Source: Pelotomaculum sp. PtaB.Bin104
Lineage (GTDB): Bacteria > Bacillota > Desulfotomaculia > Desulfotomaculales > Pelotomaculaceae
Length of the DNA: 35,614 bases
Assembly (NCBI GenBank): GCA_002067205.1
Contig: MVQL01000239.1
Span: 1 to 35,614, forward strand
Direction of reading: 5' to 3'
Shown: positions 9,039 to 17,299 of the stretch, in pieces
Layout of the letters: the number at the start of each line of letters is the position of its first letter
Position numbering within the stretch: position 1 is the stretch's first letter
Translations under genes and position numbers: made by a program
Notes under the pieces: model-generated
Databases searched by the model: none
Seen by the model: the letters and a program-made list of their open reading frames with translations, nothing else
What the model was told of the DNA's origin: nothing

Positions 9039-10351
9039 AAAAGAAGATTGATACCTTCGTAGCTATATATGGTGGTTCTTTGGGGCAAATAGGCCTTACT
9101 TTCTACCGTAGAGTGGTTGCTTCCGACTTCACGCTCAAGGTTGCAGAGACCTTCGCAACTAAGATCTTGATTATTGTCATTGGACTAGTTACGACCGTGA
9201 TTGTTGCTAGAGTTTTAGGACCGGAAGGGCGTGGACTTTATTCCGTGGCCACAGCTATTGGAGCTGTAGGCGTACAGTTTGGCAATCTTGGGCTACAAAC
9301 ATCTAATACATATTACGTAGCTAAAAACCGGGAATTGCTACCGGAGTTAGTGGGAAATACTCTCATTATTAGTTTTATTTTAGGAGGGTTAGTTTCCCTT
9401 TTAGTGTGGATATTTTTCGAGGTAAACCCAAATCTTTCACCTCTCCAAGGGCGAATACTAGTATTAGCCCTTGCCTGGATTCCCTTCGGCTTGGCCTATA
9501 TGTTATTGCAAAATCTTCTTATTGGTATACAGGAAGTAAGGAGCTATAATTTAATTGAGTTAATTAGTAAAATCCTTTCTGTATGCTTCATGGTTCTGTC
9601 AATTTTTCTTAAATATGTATCGGTAGAAATAATCTTTTCTGCTGGTTTAATTGCACTAATTATTAGCTCTATATGGGTATTATGGCGATTGCAAAAATAT
9701 TTAGATTGTTTTCCTTTTTCGTCACTTTCATTATTTAAGGATAATATTAAGTTTGGAATCAAAGCTTATTTGGCAGCCTTATTTGCCTTTTTGTTGTTGC
9801 GTTTGGATTTAATAATGGTTAAATATATGCTAGGTGCGGAACAAGCCGGCTATTACTCTATTGCTACTACCATGGCTGATATGGTCTTTATGTTGCCAGT
9901 TGTGGTAGGAACAATTCTATTTCCTAAATTATCGGCCATGCCCGCTAATAAAGAAAAATGGGAATATACAAAAAGAGTAACACGATTGGCTGGCCCGATG
10001 ATAGTTTTTTTAACGTTTATTGCAGCATTACTGGCAAAGCCGATTGTACGGCTGCTTTTTGGAGAGGCATTTTTACCGTCTGTACCGGCTTTTATCTGGT
10101 TGTTACCTGGAATAACCTTTTTAGGTATCCAAGTTATTATAGTACAATTCTTAAATAGTATTGGGTTTCCCAAAGTTACAGTAGTAATTTGGGGTATTGC
10201 TACTTTGCTTAATGTTTTTTTGAATTTATGGGCAATTCCAATCTATGGGATTTGTGGAGCTTCCCTTGTTTCTTCATTTTCCTATTTCGCAGTGTTTATT
10301 TTTATTATGTTAATTGTTAAGAATAGTGTAACTCAAAAGATTTTTGATTAA
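9035..10351 (+). CDS. Wzx-like oligosaccharide flippase (MOP superfamily)
   Basis: This 438-residue integral membrane protein has a dozen or more hydrophobic segments. Its N-terminal block, VTTVIVARVLGPEGRGLYSVA, fits the polysaccharide-transporter branch of the MOP superfamily (RfbX/MATE-like). Members move undecaprenyl-pyrophosphate-linked repeat units across the cytoplasmic membrane. It is the only flippase in the window, so it is the likely translocator for all repeat units made here. I place the start at ATG 9035, which forms an ATGA overlap with the asnB-like stop and has GGAAGGAA upstream (9016-9023). A GTG at 9011 would add eight residues but lies inside the AsnB coding region without its own binding site. 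The 3' half is A+T rich, and an A+T-rich hairpin follows the stop. Confidence 0.87.
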   Translation: MKKKIDTFVAIYGGSLGQIGLTFYRRVVASDFTLKVAETFATKILIIVIGLVTTVIVARVLGPEGRGLYSVATAIGAVGVQFGNLGLQTSNTYYVAKNRELLPELVGNTLIISFILGGLVSLLVWIFFEVNPNLSPLQGRILVLALAWIPFGLAYMLLQNLLIGIQEVRSYNLIELISKILSVCFMVLSIFLKYVSVEIIFSAGLIALIISSIWVLWRLQKYLDCFPFSSLSLFKDNIKFGIKAYLAALFAFLLLRLDLIMVKYMLGAEQAGYYSIATTMADMVFMLPVVVGTILFPKLSAMPANKEKWEYTKRVTRLAGPMIVFLTFIAALLAKPIVRLLFGEAFLPSVPAFIWLLPGITFLGIQVIIVQFLNSIGFPKVTVVIWGIATLLNVFLNLWAIPIYGICGASLVSSFSYFAVFIFIMLIVKNSVTQKIFD

Positions 10352-10386
10352 TATAGTTTTTTAAAAATATACTATAATTTTAATGT
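10352..10386 (+). terminator. Weak A+T-rich hairpin after the flippase gene
   Basis: TATAGT (10352-10357) and ACTATA (10371-10376) form an inverted repeat with extra T/A pairing inside, followed by a run of Ts interrupted by A and G. It starts at the base after the flippase stop and precedes a 100-bp A+T-rich gap. The stem has almost no GC, so full termination is doubtful. Partial attenuation is possible. Confidence 0.3.
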
Positions 10387-10489
10387 TTTTAAATAAGTGC
10401 TTAAAAATTTATTTATTAGTTTCACAAACATCTGTTATATATCCATAAATCATTTTATAGAAATTATTTGCTTGGGAAAGAAGGAAATA

Positions 10490-11326
10490 ATGGATACTAA
10501 AAATTTCTGTGATCTTACTCCTAAGGAATATAAAAAGCAAGCTCAACTAAATTGGACATCTGCTCCATGTGGTTCTAATTACTCTAATAAGGAGTTTCTC
10601 TCCAAAGAATATTTTGAAGAAATTGAAGCATATCGTTACAGGACACATCCTTGGATAATTAAAAACATAAGTAGTTTTGATATTAAAGATAAAAACGTAC
10701 TTGAAATAGGTTTTGGTATGGGTACTGATCACTTATCCATGGCACGGAAAGGTGCAATAATGCACGGTATAGATTTGACAACTAGAAATTTAGAAGTTAC
10801 AAAGAAAAGACTTGAATTATATGGATTTAATTCAAAGCTAATTACAGGTGATGCTGAACATATGCCTTTTGAGGATAACAGTATGGATTTTATTTATTCA
10901 TTTGGAGTAATTCATCATTCACCGGATACAGAAAAAATTATTTCCGAAATATATCGAGTCTTAAAGCCTGGAGGTAAATGTTGGATTACCGTTTATCATA
11001 AAAACTCTGTATTTTTTTGGTGGACAGTATATTTATGGAATCATATAATCAAAGGAGGCTGCAAAAAATATACATTGAAACAACAATTAAGTTTAATTGA
11101 ATATCCTAATAATAATCTTAACATAATTGTACGGCTATATAAAAAAGACGAAATTTCTAAGTTATTTAATTCATTCTCATTAGTTAAAACTAATATTGAG
11201 CATTTGTTAGTTGGTAACATCGCTATTTTATCTAAATTAATCTCCGATCCAGAAAGACCAAGAAAATTATTTAATTGGTTAGGGAAACGTTGGGGATGGT
11301 ATGTTGTGGTTGAGGCGCAAAAATGA
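10490..11326 (+). CDS. Class I SAM-dependent methyltransferase
   Basis: This 278-residue protein has a Rossmann methyltransferase core. Motif I, VLEIGFGMGTDH, is at about residues 70-81, followed by an acidic strand-2 end (GIDLT) and motif-II-like DAEHMPFEDNSMDFIYSFGVIHH, the last part typical of Methyltransf_11/UbiE-like enzymes. The C-terminal third is rich in basic and aromatic residues and probably binds the acceptor. A role in methylating a sugar hydroxyl or carboxylate of the repeat unit is inferred from location only. ATG 10490 is chosen because AGAAGGAAAT precedes it closely. The frame is open 31 codons further upstream, but that part is hydrophobic and lacks a binding site. The stop overlaps the next methyltransferase start as ATGA, so the two are translationally coupled. 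The gene is strongly A+T rich. Confidence 0.85.
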   Translation: MDTKNFCDLTPKEYKKQAQLNWTSAPCGSNYSNKEFLSKEYFEEIEAYRYRTHPWIIKNISSFDIKDKNVLEIGFGMGTDHLSMARKGAIMHGIDLTTRNLEVTKKRLELYGFNSKLITGDAEHMPFEDNSMDFIYSFGVIHHSPDTEKIISEIYRVLKPGGKCWITVYHKNSVFFWWTVYLWNHIIKGGCKKYTLKQQLSLIEYPNNNLNIIVRLYKKDEISKLFNSFSLVKTNIEHLLVGNIAILSKLISDPERPRKLFNWLGKRWGWYVVVEAQK

Positions 11327-12078
11327 ACAGTGGGTTGCCAAAAGAAAATATTTATGGCCACATAAAAAAGCTAAGATTTATATTAGAGAATATTAAGAAG
11401 TATAAGAGTATGCATGGTGATCTAATTTCTCTTCTTGACTTTGGCTGTGGAAATGGTAGTGCGGTATCCCAATTCTTAATTCAAGATGGTGTTAATTATT
11501 ACGGTATTGATATACATGAGCCCTCTCTTGATTATGCCAAAAAGCATTTCGCAAACGAGAACGCTTTATTTATAAATCATATACCCGAAGGAATTCTGTT
11601 TGATGTGATTGTCTATGCGGATGTACTGGAACATTTGGACGACCCTATTTCCATTCTACAACAGCATTATAATTTACTTAAAGAAAATGGAATTATCATA
11701 GGTGCGGTGCCGAATGGATTTGGTCCTTTTGAAAACGAAAAAAGGATTGATAAGTTTCTCGGTTTTTCGAGGGGAATTCTTTTGGCATCAAAGATTAAGA
11801 GAAGGATGTTAAAACGTATATCATCTTCTAGAAGTTCGATAATTCCTTATAATTCTGATTCCGGCCATGTGCAATTTTTTACTAAAAAATCATTATTATT
11901 AACATTACAAAAAGGTGGATTTCAAATTAAATGTTTCAGAAAGGGTGCATTTATAGGTGCACCTTTAAGTGAGCGTATCCTTCGTGGGAAACGGATTATA
12001 GAATTAAATTCGAAGATAGCGGACTACTTACCTTATTGGGCAGTGTCAACGTGGTATTTTGTTGCAAAAAAGCTATAG
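11323..12078 (+). CDS. Class I SAM-dependent methyltransferase
   Basis: This 251-residue methyltransferase has motif I LLDFGCGNGS at about residues 37-46, strand 2 YYGIDIHEP, and the block FDVIVYADVLEHLDDP typical of Methyltransf_23/11 proteins. The HVQFFTKKSLLLTLQKGGF segment later in the protein recurs in related form (HIHYFTKNLALSLLKECGY) in the methyltransferase at 19985, so these two belong to one subfamily. That subfamily is frequent in polysaccharide and O-antigen loci and is presumed to modify sugars. It begins by ATGA overlap with the preceding methyltransferase and is A+T rich like it, so the pair may have arrived together. The precise acceptor is unknown. Confidence 0.84.
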   Translation: MNSGLPKENIYGHIKKLRFILENIKKYKSMHGDLISLLDFGCGNGSAVSQFLIQDGVNYYGIDIHEPSLDYAKKHFANENALFINHIPEGILFDVIVYADVLEHLDDPISILQQHYNLLKENGIIIGAVPNGFGPFENEKRIDKFLGFSRGILLASKIKRRMLKRISSSRSSIIPYNSDSGHVQFFTKKSLLLTLQKGGFQIKCFRKGAFIGAPLSERILRGKRIIELNSKIADYLPYWAVSTWYFVAKKL

Positions 12079-12092
12079 AAAGAAAGATAAAT

Positions 12093-13607
12093 GTGATAAA
12101 TAGGCATGATATTATAAAAATGTTAAGATCTAGAAAGCTAATGCCCGGTAGGGAGTTTGATATTCAATGCGATACTGTTAATGCAATTTTATATCAGGAT
12201 ATAATTGATTTATTTCTCTTCTTGTCCGGCGTTACTAATTGGAACTGGGTTGATTCTAATGGTGGTGTATTAGTTAAACCGGCATTTAAAAAAACAATAA
12301 TGAATCTTGTTCGTGATGTTATATCCTGGCCATTTATATATTTGAACAGGACAAGGGTTATAGAGCAACTTCAACAAAAGACCATTTTTCGAGGAGCGCT
12401 TCAAACAAATTGTTCAGTATTATTTTTGCGTACTGATCATTGGTTTAATATAAAAAGCGGCGGTTCCGTTGGACATTTAAGCGGAGTTATTCATGGACTG
12501 CGAGCATTAGGATACCAATGCCACGTGTTTAGCACGGACCAACTTGCAGGAGTAGAAGAAGATGATCATTTTCACCTATGCGAACCCATTTATAGGCTTG
12601 GGCGAAACCTGCCGAACATGACAGAGCTCCTTTACAACGATCAGTTGGTTCGGTCAATAGGAGATTGGTGGGTGAAGTTGTCGCCGTCTTTTATTTATCA
12701 GCGGTATAGTTTGGGTAATTATTCAGGAGTAGTATTAAAGCAAAAATATAAAGTTCCCTATGTCTGTGAATATAACGGTTCTTTCCCATGGATGGCTCGT
12801 CAGTGGGGTGGGCGGAGGCTTTTACATGAAAAGCTGATAACACGAATTGAATTATTGAATTTGCATGCAGCAGATTTAGTGGTAGTAGTCAGTCAGCCAA
12901 TGAAAGATGAGTTAATAGCTCGAGGTATAAGCAACGAAAAAATTTTGGTAAATCCTAATAGCGTTGACCCGGAACAATATTCGCCAAACGTAGATGGTTC
13001 TAGTGTTCGCAATAAGTATAATCTCGGCGGAAAAACTGTTATTGGTTTCATCGGCACTTTTGGAAAATGGCACGGTGCTGAGGTGTTAGCGGAAGCCTTC
13101 GGTCGCTTCTTGCAGGAGTTTCCGGAATATAGGGAAAATGTACGACTTCTTATGATCGGTGATGGACCTACCATGGTGCAGGTGAAAGAGAAAGTAGTTA
13201 GATTTGCTATAGTGGACGCGTGTGTTTTTACAGGCCTTATTCTTCAGAGCGAGGGACCTGCTCATTTAGCGGCTTGTGATATACTGGTATCTCCTCATGT
13301 ACCAAACCCTGATGGCACGCCTTTCTTTGGTTCTCCTACCAAGTTATTCGAGTATATGGCGATGGGAAAAGCAATCATAGCGTCTGATTTGGAACAACTT
13401 GGAGAAATTCTTAAACATGATTATTCGGCTTGGATGGTCAAGCCAGGAGATGGTGAATCCCTGATGTATGGATTAAAGACTTTAATTGGTGATAAACAAA
13501 GACGGACGAGACTTGGTTTAGTTGCCAGGCAGGAGGTAGTAGCCAAGTATACCTGGAAAGAACATACCAAAAAAATTGTTAGCAAGTTGAAGGAGCACTG
13601 TAGATGA
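12093..13607 (+). CDS. GT4-family glycosyltransferase with extra N-terminal region
   Basis: This protein of about 504 residues has a C-terminal half that is a standard GT-B/GT4 domain. It shows VIGFIGTFGKWHGAEVLAEAF, LLMIGDGPT, then FFGSPTKLFEYMAMGKAIIAS, the nucleotide-sugar binding segment in which the second Glu of the family's E-x7-E pattern sits. The middle region, SGGSVGHLSGVIHGLRALGY, is the acceptor-side glycine-rich entry of a GT-B fold. Ahead of this lie about 110 residues that I cannot assign. The frame extends back to 12036 inside the previous gene. I prefer GTG 12093 after a weak AGAAAG site, but ATG 12120 is also possible. The ATGA overlap with the following lipoprotein gene couples them. 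It probably transfers a sugar from a nucleotide donor to the lipid-linked repeat unit on the cytoplasmic side. Confidence 0.82.
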   Translation: MINRHDIIKMLRSRKLMPGREFDIQCDTVNAILYQDIIDLFLFLSGVTNWNWVDSNGGVLVKPAFKKTIMNLVRDVISWPFIYLNRTRVIEQLQQKTIFRGALQTNCSVLFLRTDHWFNIKSGGSVGHLSGVIHGLRALGYQCHVFSTDQLAGVEEDDHFHLCEPIYRLGRNLPNMTELLYNDQLVRSIGDWWVKLSPSFIYQRYSLGNYSGVVLKQKYKVPYVCEYNGSFPWMARQWGGRRLLHEKLITRIELLNLHAADLVVVVSQPMKDELIARGISNEKILVNPNSVDPEQYSPNVDGSSVRNKYNLGGKTVIGFIGTFGKWHGAEVLAEAFGRFLQEFPEYRENVRLLMIGDGPTMVQVKEKVVRFAIVDACVFTGLILQSEGPAHLAACDILVSPHVPNPDGTPFFGSPTKLFEYMAMGKAIIASDLEQLGEILKHDYSAWMVKPGDGESLMYGLKTLIGDKQRRTRLGLVARQEVVAKYTWKEHTKKIVSKLKEHCR

Positions 13608-14932
13608 GTCGTTGCAACTTTATTTTAATTTTATTATTAACGTGCGTATTAATAACGAGCGGTTGTAGTCATAAATATCAATCAGTTAATTCCCCTTCAA
13701 ACATGCATTCACGGAACTGGCTTTTTTCGAATCAAGAATTAAATTTAGATGATATTCGTAATATATTAGGTATACCGGTTATTATTGAAAATATTGACGA
13801 ATCAGATCCTGCGTCAAAAATTTCGACCATTCCTTATTTAACCATGACCAATAGCTATTTGAAAAAAACTTTTGAAAGACAAGTTACCAAGCAAGAAAAT
13901 GAATCTGTTTTTGACTTCGCAAGAAGAGTTGCACTCGAACTCCGCACTAAGGCAAACATAGGAATCCCTTATATGGTGACAGAGGATGAAAGGAAGGTTT
14001 ACGATATTTTTGGTTCCTCTCCTGTACTTTGTTCAGATATCGCCGCCGCATTTCAGGAGATAATGCGCCAAAACGGAATTTGGGTTCATACACTAGGGTT
14101 GCGTTATAAAAATAATCCTTGGGATTCTCATACGACAAACGAAATTTACGATCCTCAAAAAGATAAATGGATTGTAGTTGATGTTACATTTGCGGGAGTT
14201 TTTCAGAATAATGAGGGTACTATTTTAAACGCAGCGGAGATCCAGGCAAACCCTGCAAATGCTAAGTTTGTCCCTTTCGACCCCTCTGCCGGTTACGAAA
14301 AATATTACATTTCACCGCTGACAAAGCTTTATAACTATATTCAGTATAACAACGACTTTGTTAATGATTATATGTCAATTGTAAATTCTAAAGATTCACC
14401 GTATCGCTTCCATGTAGAAAAGCTAAAAACCGATCAAGGATGGTTATATTTCTGGAGGAATAGCCCGTTAATTACGTTTTTGACTAGCCCGAACTTAAAT
14501 TATGATACAATCAGGACTTCCATTTATTATCAACTAGATTTGCAAAATGTATGTGCGTATCCTTCCTTGTTTGCCCACAAAACAATATCAACAGCTAGGC
14601 TAATTAAAGATGATATTAACTCTACTAACGATTATATCGAGATTTCTGTTGATAACGGTGAAGGTGGAGGGTTATCTATCGACCCTAAATTAGTTCCAGG
14701 TAAGCTTTATATAGTTGATGTGGAAGTCAAAACCCAAAATGGATATGGACAAAAAGTTTGGTTTAGTTATCAGGATCAGAATACTAAGCAGTGGTCTGTT
14801 GTTGAAGGTGATGAATGGCATCACTTAAGCTATCTTATTTCCCCCAAAAGTAGTACTGGTCAGATTTATATTTATAATGATAAACCGGTTCAATTTGCAT
14901 TAAAATCGTTAGTGATTCGTGAGATATTATAG
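13604..14932 (+). CDS. Lipoprotein with transglutaminase-like (papain-fold) domain
   Basis: This is a 442-residue protein. The first 21 residues are a lipoprotein signal: a short basic start, a hydrophobic run (ILILLLTCVL) and the lipobox ITSGC with Cys21. Residues of about 90-210 look like a transglutaminase-like domain, with Cys143 in PVLCSDIAAAF, His176 in DSHTTNEIY and Asp193 in WIVVDVTF forming a plausible Cys-His-Asp triad in the canonical order and spacing. The remaining 230 residues are probably beta-rich and may bind carbohydrate or other partners. I do not recognise a named family for them. It would sit on the outer face of the membrane. Bacterial members of the fold can act as proteases, amidases or acyl transferases, so a role in anchoring or trimming the polymer is only an inference. 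Translation starts at the ATGA overlap with the glycosyltransferase. The gene is A+T rich. Confidence 0.75.
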   Translation: MSRCNFILILLLTCVLITSGCSHKYQSVNSPSNMHSRNWLFSNQELNLDDIRNILGIPVIIENIDESDPASKISTIPYLTMTNSYLKKTFERQVTKQENESVFDFARRVALELRTKANIGIPYMVTEDERKVYDIFGSSPVLCSDIAAAFQEIMRQNGIWVHTLGLRYKNNPWDSHTTNEIYDPQKDKWIVVDVTFAGVFQNNEGTILNAAEIQANPANAKFVPFDPSAGYEKYYISPLTKLYNYIQYNNDFVNDYMSIVNSKDSPYRFHVEKLKTDQGWLYFWRNSPLITFLTSPNLNYDTIRTSIYYQLDLQNVCAYPSLFAHKTISTARLIKDDINSTNDYIEISVDNGEGGGLSIDPKLVPGKLYIVDVEVKTQNGYGQKVWFSYQDQNTKQWSVVEGDEWHHLSYLISPKSSTGQIYIYNDKPVQFALKSLVIREIL

Positions 14933-14967
14933 CCAATGATGCTGTATTGTTGCTAGAACAACTGCCC

Positions 14968-14982
14968 GCGCATTATATGCGC
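14968..14982 (+). other. Short GC-rich hairpin between lipoprotein and heparinase genes
   Basis: GCGCAT (14968-14973) and ATGCGC (14977-14982) form a perfect 6-bp stem with a 3-nt loop, set in A+T-rich sequence. There is no T-run after it, so it is unlikely to be a terminator. It may be an RNA-processing or stability element in the 84-bp gap before the heparinase ribosome binding site. Confidence 0.3.
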
Positions 14983-15016
14983 ATATCCAAAAATATAAGT
15001 TTGAGGAGCCCAACCT

Positions 15017-17299
15017 ATGGGACTAAAATATTATTTACAGCGAATTAAATCCCTTCCTCCTGAAGTATTAATTAAAAAAGGAATGGGAAAGATTTGCCGT
15101 GAATTGGAAGTGCTTAAGCGACGGCAAATAGATAGGATACTTTCTACTTATATGAAGTCAGTGCCGTTTCACTGTACTAAGCTTAACAGTTATTTTAGCC
15201 TTGCATCAACTAATTTTTTTAGTAGACAAACTGAACAAACCGCTAAGTTGGCAGAATACTACTTTAATCACCGATTCAATCTTCTTGGCTCAGGATGGGT
15301 GCAGGTCAAGCATGGCATGCACTGCCGGGGGTTAGAAGAGTATCGGTATGACATGGGCAGAAACATAGATGTAGATAGTGAAGGCTGCTGGCTTGAAGGG
15401 AGAATAAACCCAGCCAACCTACCAGAGTCTAAGCGTATTTGGCATTTGGTTGATCAAGGGTACGTTCCTATTGATTGGCACTTGGATTTTAAATCTGGAT
15501 ACCGTTGGTCTGAGGATACTTGGTACCTTGATATACCTTACGGGCACAAACCTGGCGTAGATATTAAAGTGCCTTGGGAATTAGCGCGTATGCAGCATTT
15601 GCCTCAATTAGTCTGGGCCTATGCATTGACGAAAGAAAAGCGAGTTGGTATTAAGCAACCTCAATTGTATGCTCGTGAATTTAGAAACCAAGTGCTGGAT
15701 TTTATTGCTACGAATCCCCCACGGTTTGGGGTAAACTGGCGATGTACAATGGATGTTGCTATACGTATAGCAAATTGGCTGCTTACCTACGATCTATTCA
15801 GGAACTATGGAGAGAAATTTGATGACAAATTCAATGCTGTTTTTTTCCGCAGTATCTATGAGCACGGCAGTCATATTATAAATAACCTCGAATGGAGTCA
15901 AGAACTTAGAGGTAACCATTATCTTTCCGACATAGTGGGATTGCTTTTCGTATCAGCTTTCCTACCTAGTACACCGGATACGGAAATGTGGTTAGCTTTC
16001 GCCGTAAACGAATTAATCAATGAGGTAGAACTACAGTTCTGCCCAGATGGGAGCAACTTTGAGGCTTCTACGAGTTACCACCGATTGTCTGCTGAGTTGG
16101 TTGTTTATGCCACTGCATTGGTCTTGGGATTACCCCAAGAAAAACAAGCTGCTTTTAATAAATATAATCATCGTTTTCTTAAAGTCCGTCCCAGGCTTAA
16201 ATTGGCCCCTATAACCCTGTATCATTTGTCTGACCAGGATCGACTAACACCTTTCCCTGCTTGGTATTTCGAGCGACTGGAAAAGATGGCAGAGTTCACA
16301 ATGCATATTACTAAGCCGAATGGTAAGATCCCTCAGATCGGTGATAACGATAGTGGCCGTCTTTTCAAGCTCCAGCCCACATATCGGCTTATGACTGTGG
16401 CCGAAGCTAAGTCAAGTTACGCCAACCTTGACGGCTATAGTGAGTTACCAGACGAAGCCGAATATTGGGACGAAGAACACCTTGATCACCGCCATTTGGT
16501 GGCCGCTATTAATGGGTTATTTAATAGGGAGGACTTTACTGATTTTTCAGGTAAGAGTTGGCTAGAGAAAGAGCTCGTTAGGTGCTTAGCTAGGGGCTTT
16601 TGTCTTCCCAACTATTTGCGAAACAATGAGTCGATTACTGCCGCTGAGAAGGTACGTATAGGAACAAAAAATGACTGGAAGCGTTTAAAGGAAAGGTTGG
16701 ATTTACTGCCTGATGAACAGCAGCGTATACTGGAAATTCCCATTAGCGGTGGAGATCTGCGAGAAAACTCCAAACTTTATTCTTACCCGAATTTCGGTTT
16801 GTATATCTACAAAACTAAGCGTCTTTATCTGGCTTTACGTTGTGGGCCTATTGGCCAAAATGGATACGGTGGTCATGCTCACAATGATCAACTTTCTATT
16901 GAATTAAATGTAGATGGTGTAGACTGGATAACCGATCCCGGAACTTATCTGTATACACCACTTCCAAAGCGTCGAAATGAATATAGATCGGTCAAGGCGC
17001 ATTTTGCGCCCCAGGTGAAAGGTCGAGAACCAGGGTGCCTAAATCTAGGGCTGTTTCAGTTAGGTAATGAGGCAAAGTCAAAATGTTTATATTTTGGATG
17101 TGAGGGGTTTATTAGTATGCATCAGGGGTATGGGATTCCTATTTATCGTCTGGTGCAAGTATTAGAGCAAGGACTAAGAATTACGGACTATGTTGTAGAG
17201 AGCGCTTCTCCTAATATTGCTGAAAACCTTGTGGTCCCAAGTATTAGTGGGTCTAAATCCACTACATTATCTAATAGTTATGGTGTCAAATATGCGTAA
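15017..17299 (+). CDS. Heparinase II/III-family polysaccharide lyase-like protein (copy 1), short C-terminus
   Basis: This 760-residue protein has an alpha-helical (alpha/alpha toroid) N-terminal part followed by the Heparinase II/III-like region. Residues matching the PL15/PL17-type active site are in order: Asn300-His301 in RGNHY, Tyr354 in SYHR, and His620 in GHAHNDQLS, followed by TDPGTYLY. Such enzymes cleave uronic-acid-containing polymers by beta-elimination. No signal peptide is seen, although copies in biosynthetic loci often lack an obvious one. Compared with the second copy at 26663 it carries about 110 extra residues between Tyr354 and His620. It ends only 140 residues after that His, against about 355 in the other copy, so much of the C-terminal beta-sandwich is missing. 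GAGGAG at 15003-15008 supports the start. The 3' end overlaps the next gene by 20 bp. Confidence 0.86.
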   Translation: MGLKYYLQRIKSLPPEVLIKKGMGKICRELEVLKRRQIDRILSTYMKSVPFHCTKLNSYFSLASTNFFSRQTEQTAKLAEYYFNHRFNLLGSGWVQVKHGMHCRGLEEYRYDMGRNIDVDSEGCWLEGRINPANLPESKRIWHLVDQGYVPIDWHLDFKSGYRWSEDTWYLDIPYGHKPGVDIKVPWELARMQHLPQLVWAYALTKEKRVGIKQPQLYAREFRNQVLDFIATNPPRFGVNWRCTMDVAIRIANWLLTYDLFRNYGEKFDDKFNAVFFRSIYEHGSHIINNLEWSQELRGNHYLSDIVGLLFVSAFLPSTPDTEMWLAFAVNELINEVELQFCPDGSNFEASTSYHRLSAELVVYATALVLGLPQEKQAAFNKYNHRFLKVRPRLKLAPITLYHLSDQDRLTPFPAWYFERLEKMAEFTMHITKPNGKIPQIGDNDSGRLFKLQPTYRLMTVAEAKSSYANLDGYSELPDEAEYWDEEHLDHRHLVAAINGLFNREDFTDFSGKSWLEKELVRCLARGFCLPNYLRNNESITAAEKVRIGTKNDWKRLKERLDLLPDEQQRILEIPISGGDLRENSKLYSYPNFGLYIYKTKRLYLALRCGPIGQNGYGGHAHNDQLSIELNVDGVDWITDPGTYLYTPLPKRRNEYRSVKAHFAPQVKGREPGCLNLGLFQLGNEAKSKCLYFGCEGFISMHQGYGIPIYRLVQVLEQGLRITDYVVESASPNIAENLVVPSISGSKSTTLSNSYGVKYA

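Noticed and set aside
10397..10489. 31-codon N-terminal extension of the methyltransferase
   Set aside because: The stretch is A+T-rich and hydrophobic, with no binding site; a good AGAAGGAAAT site directly precedes ATG 10490.
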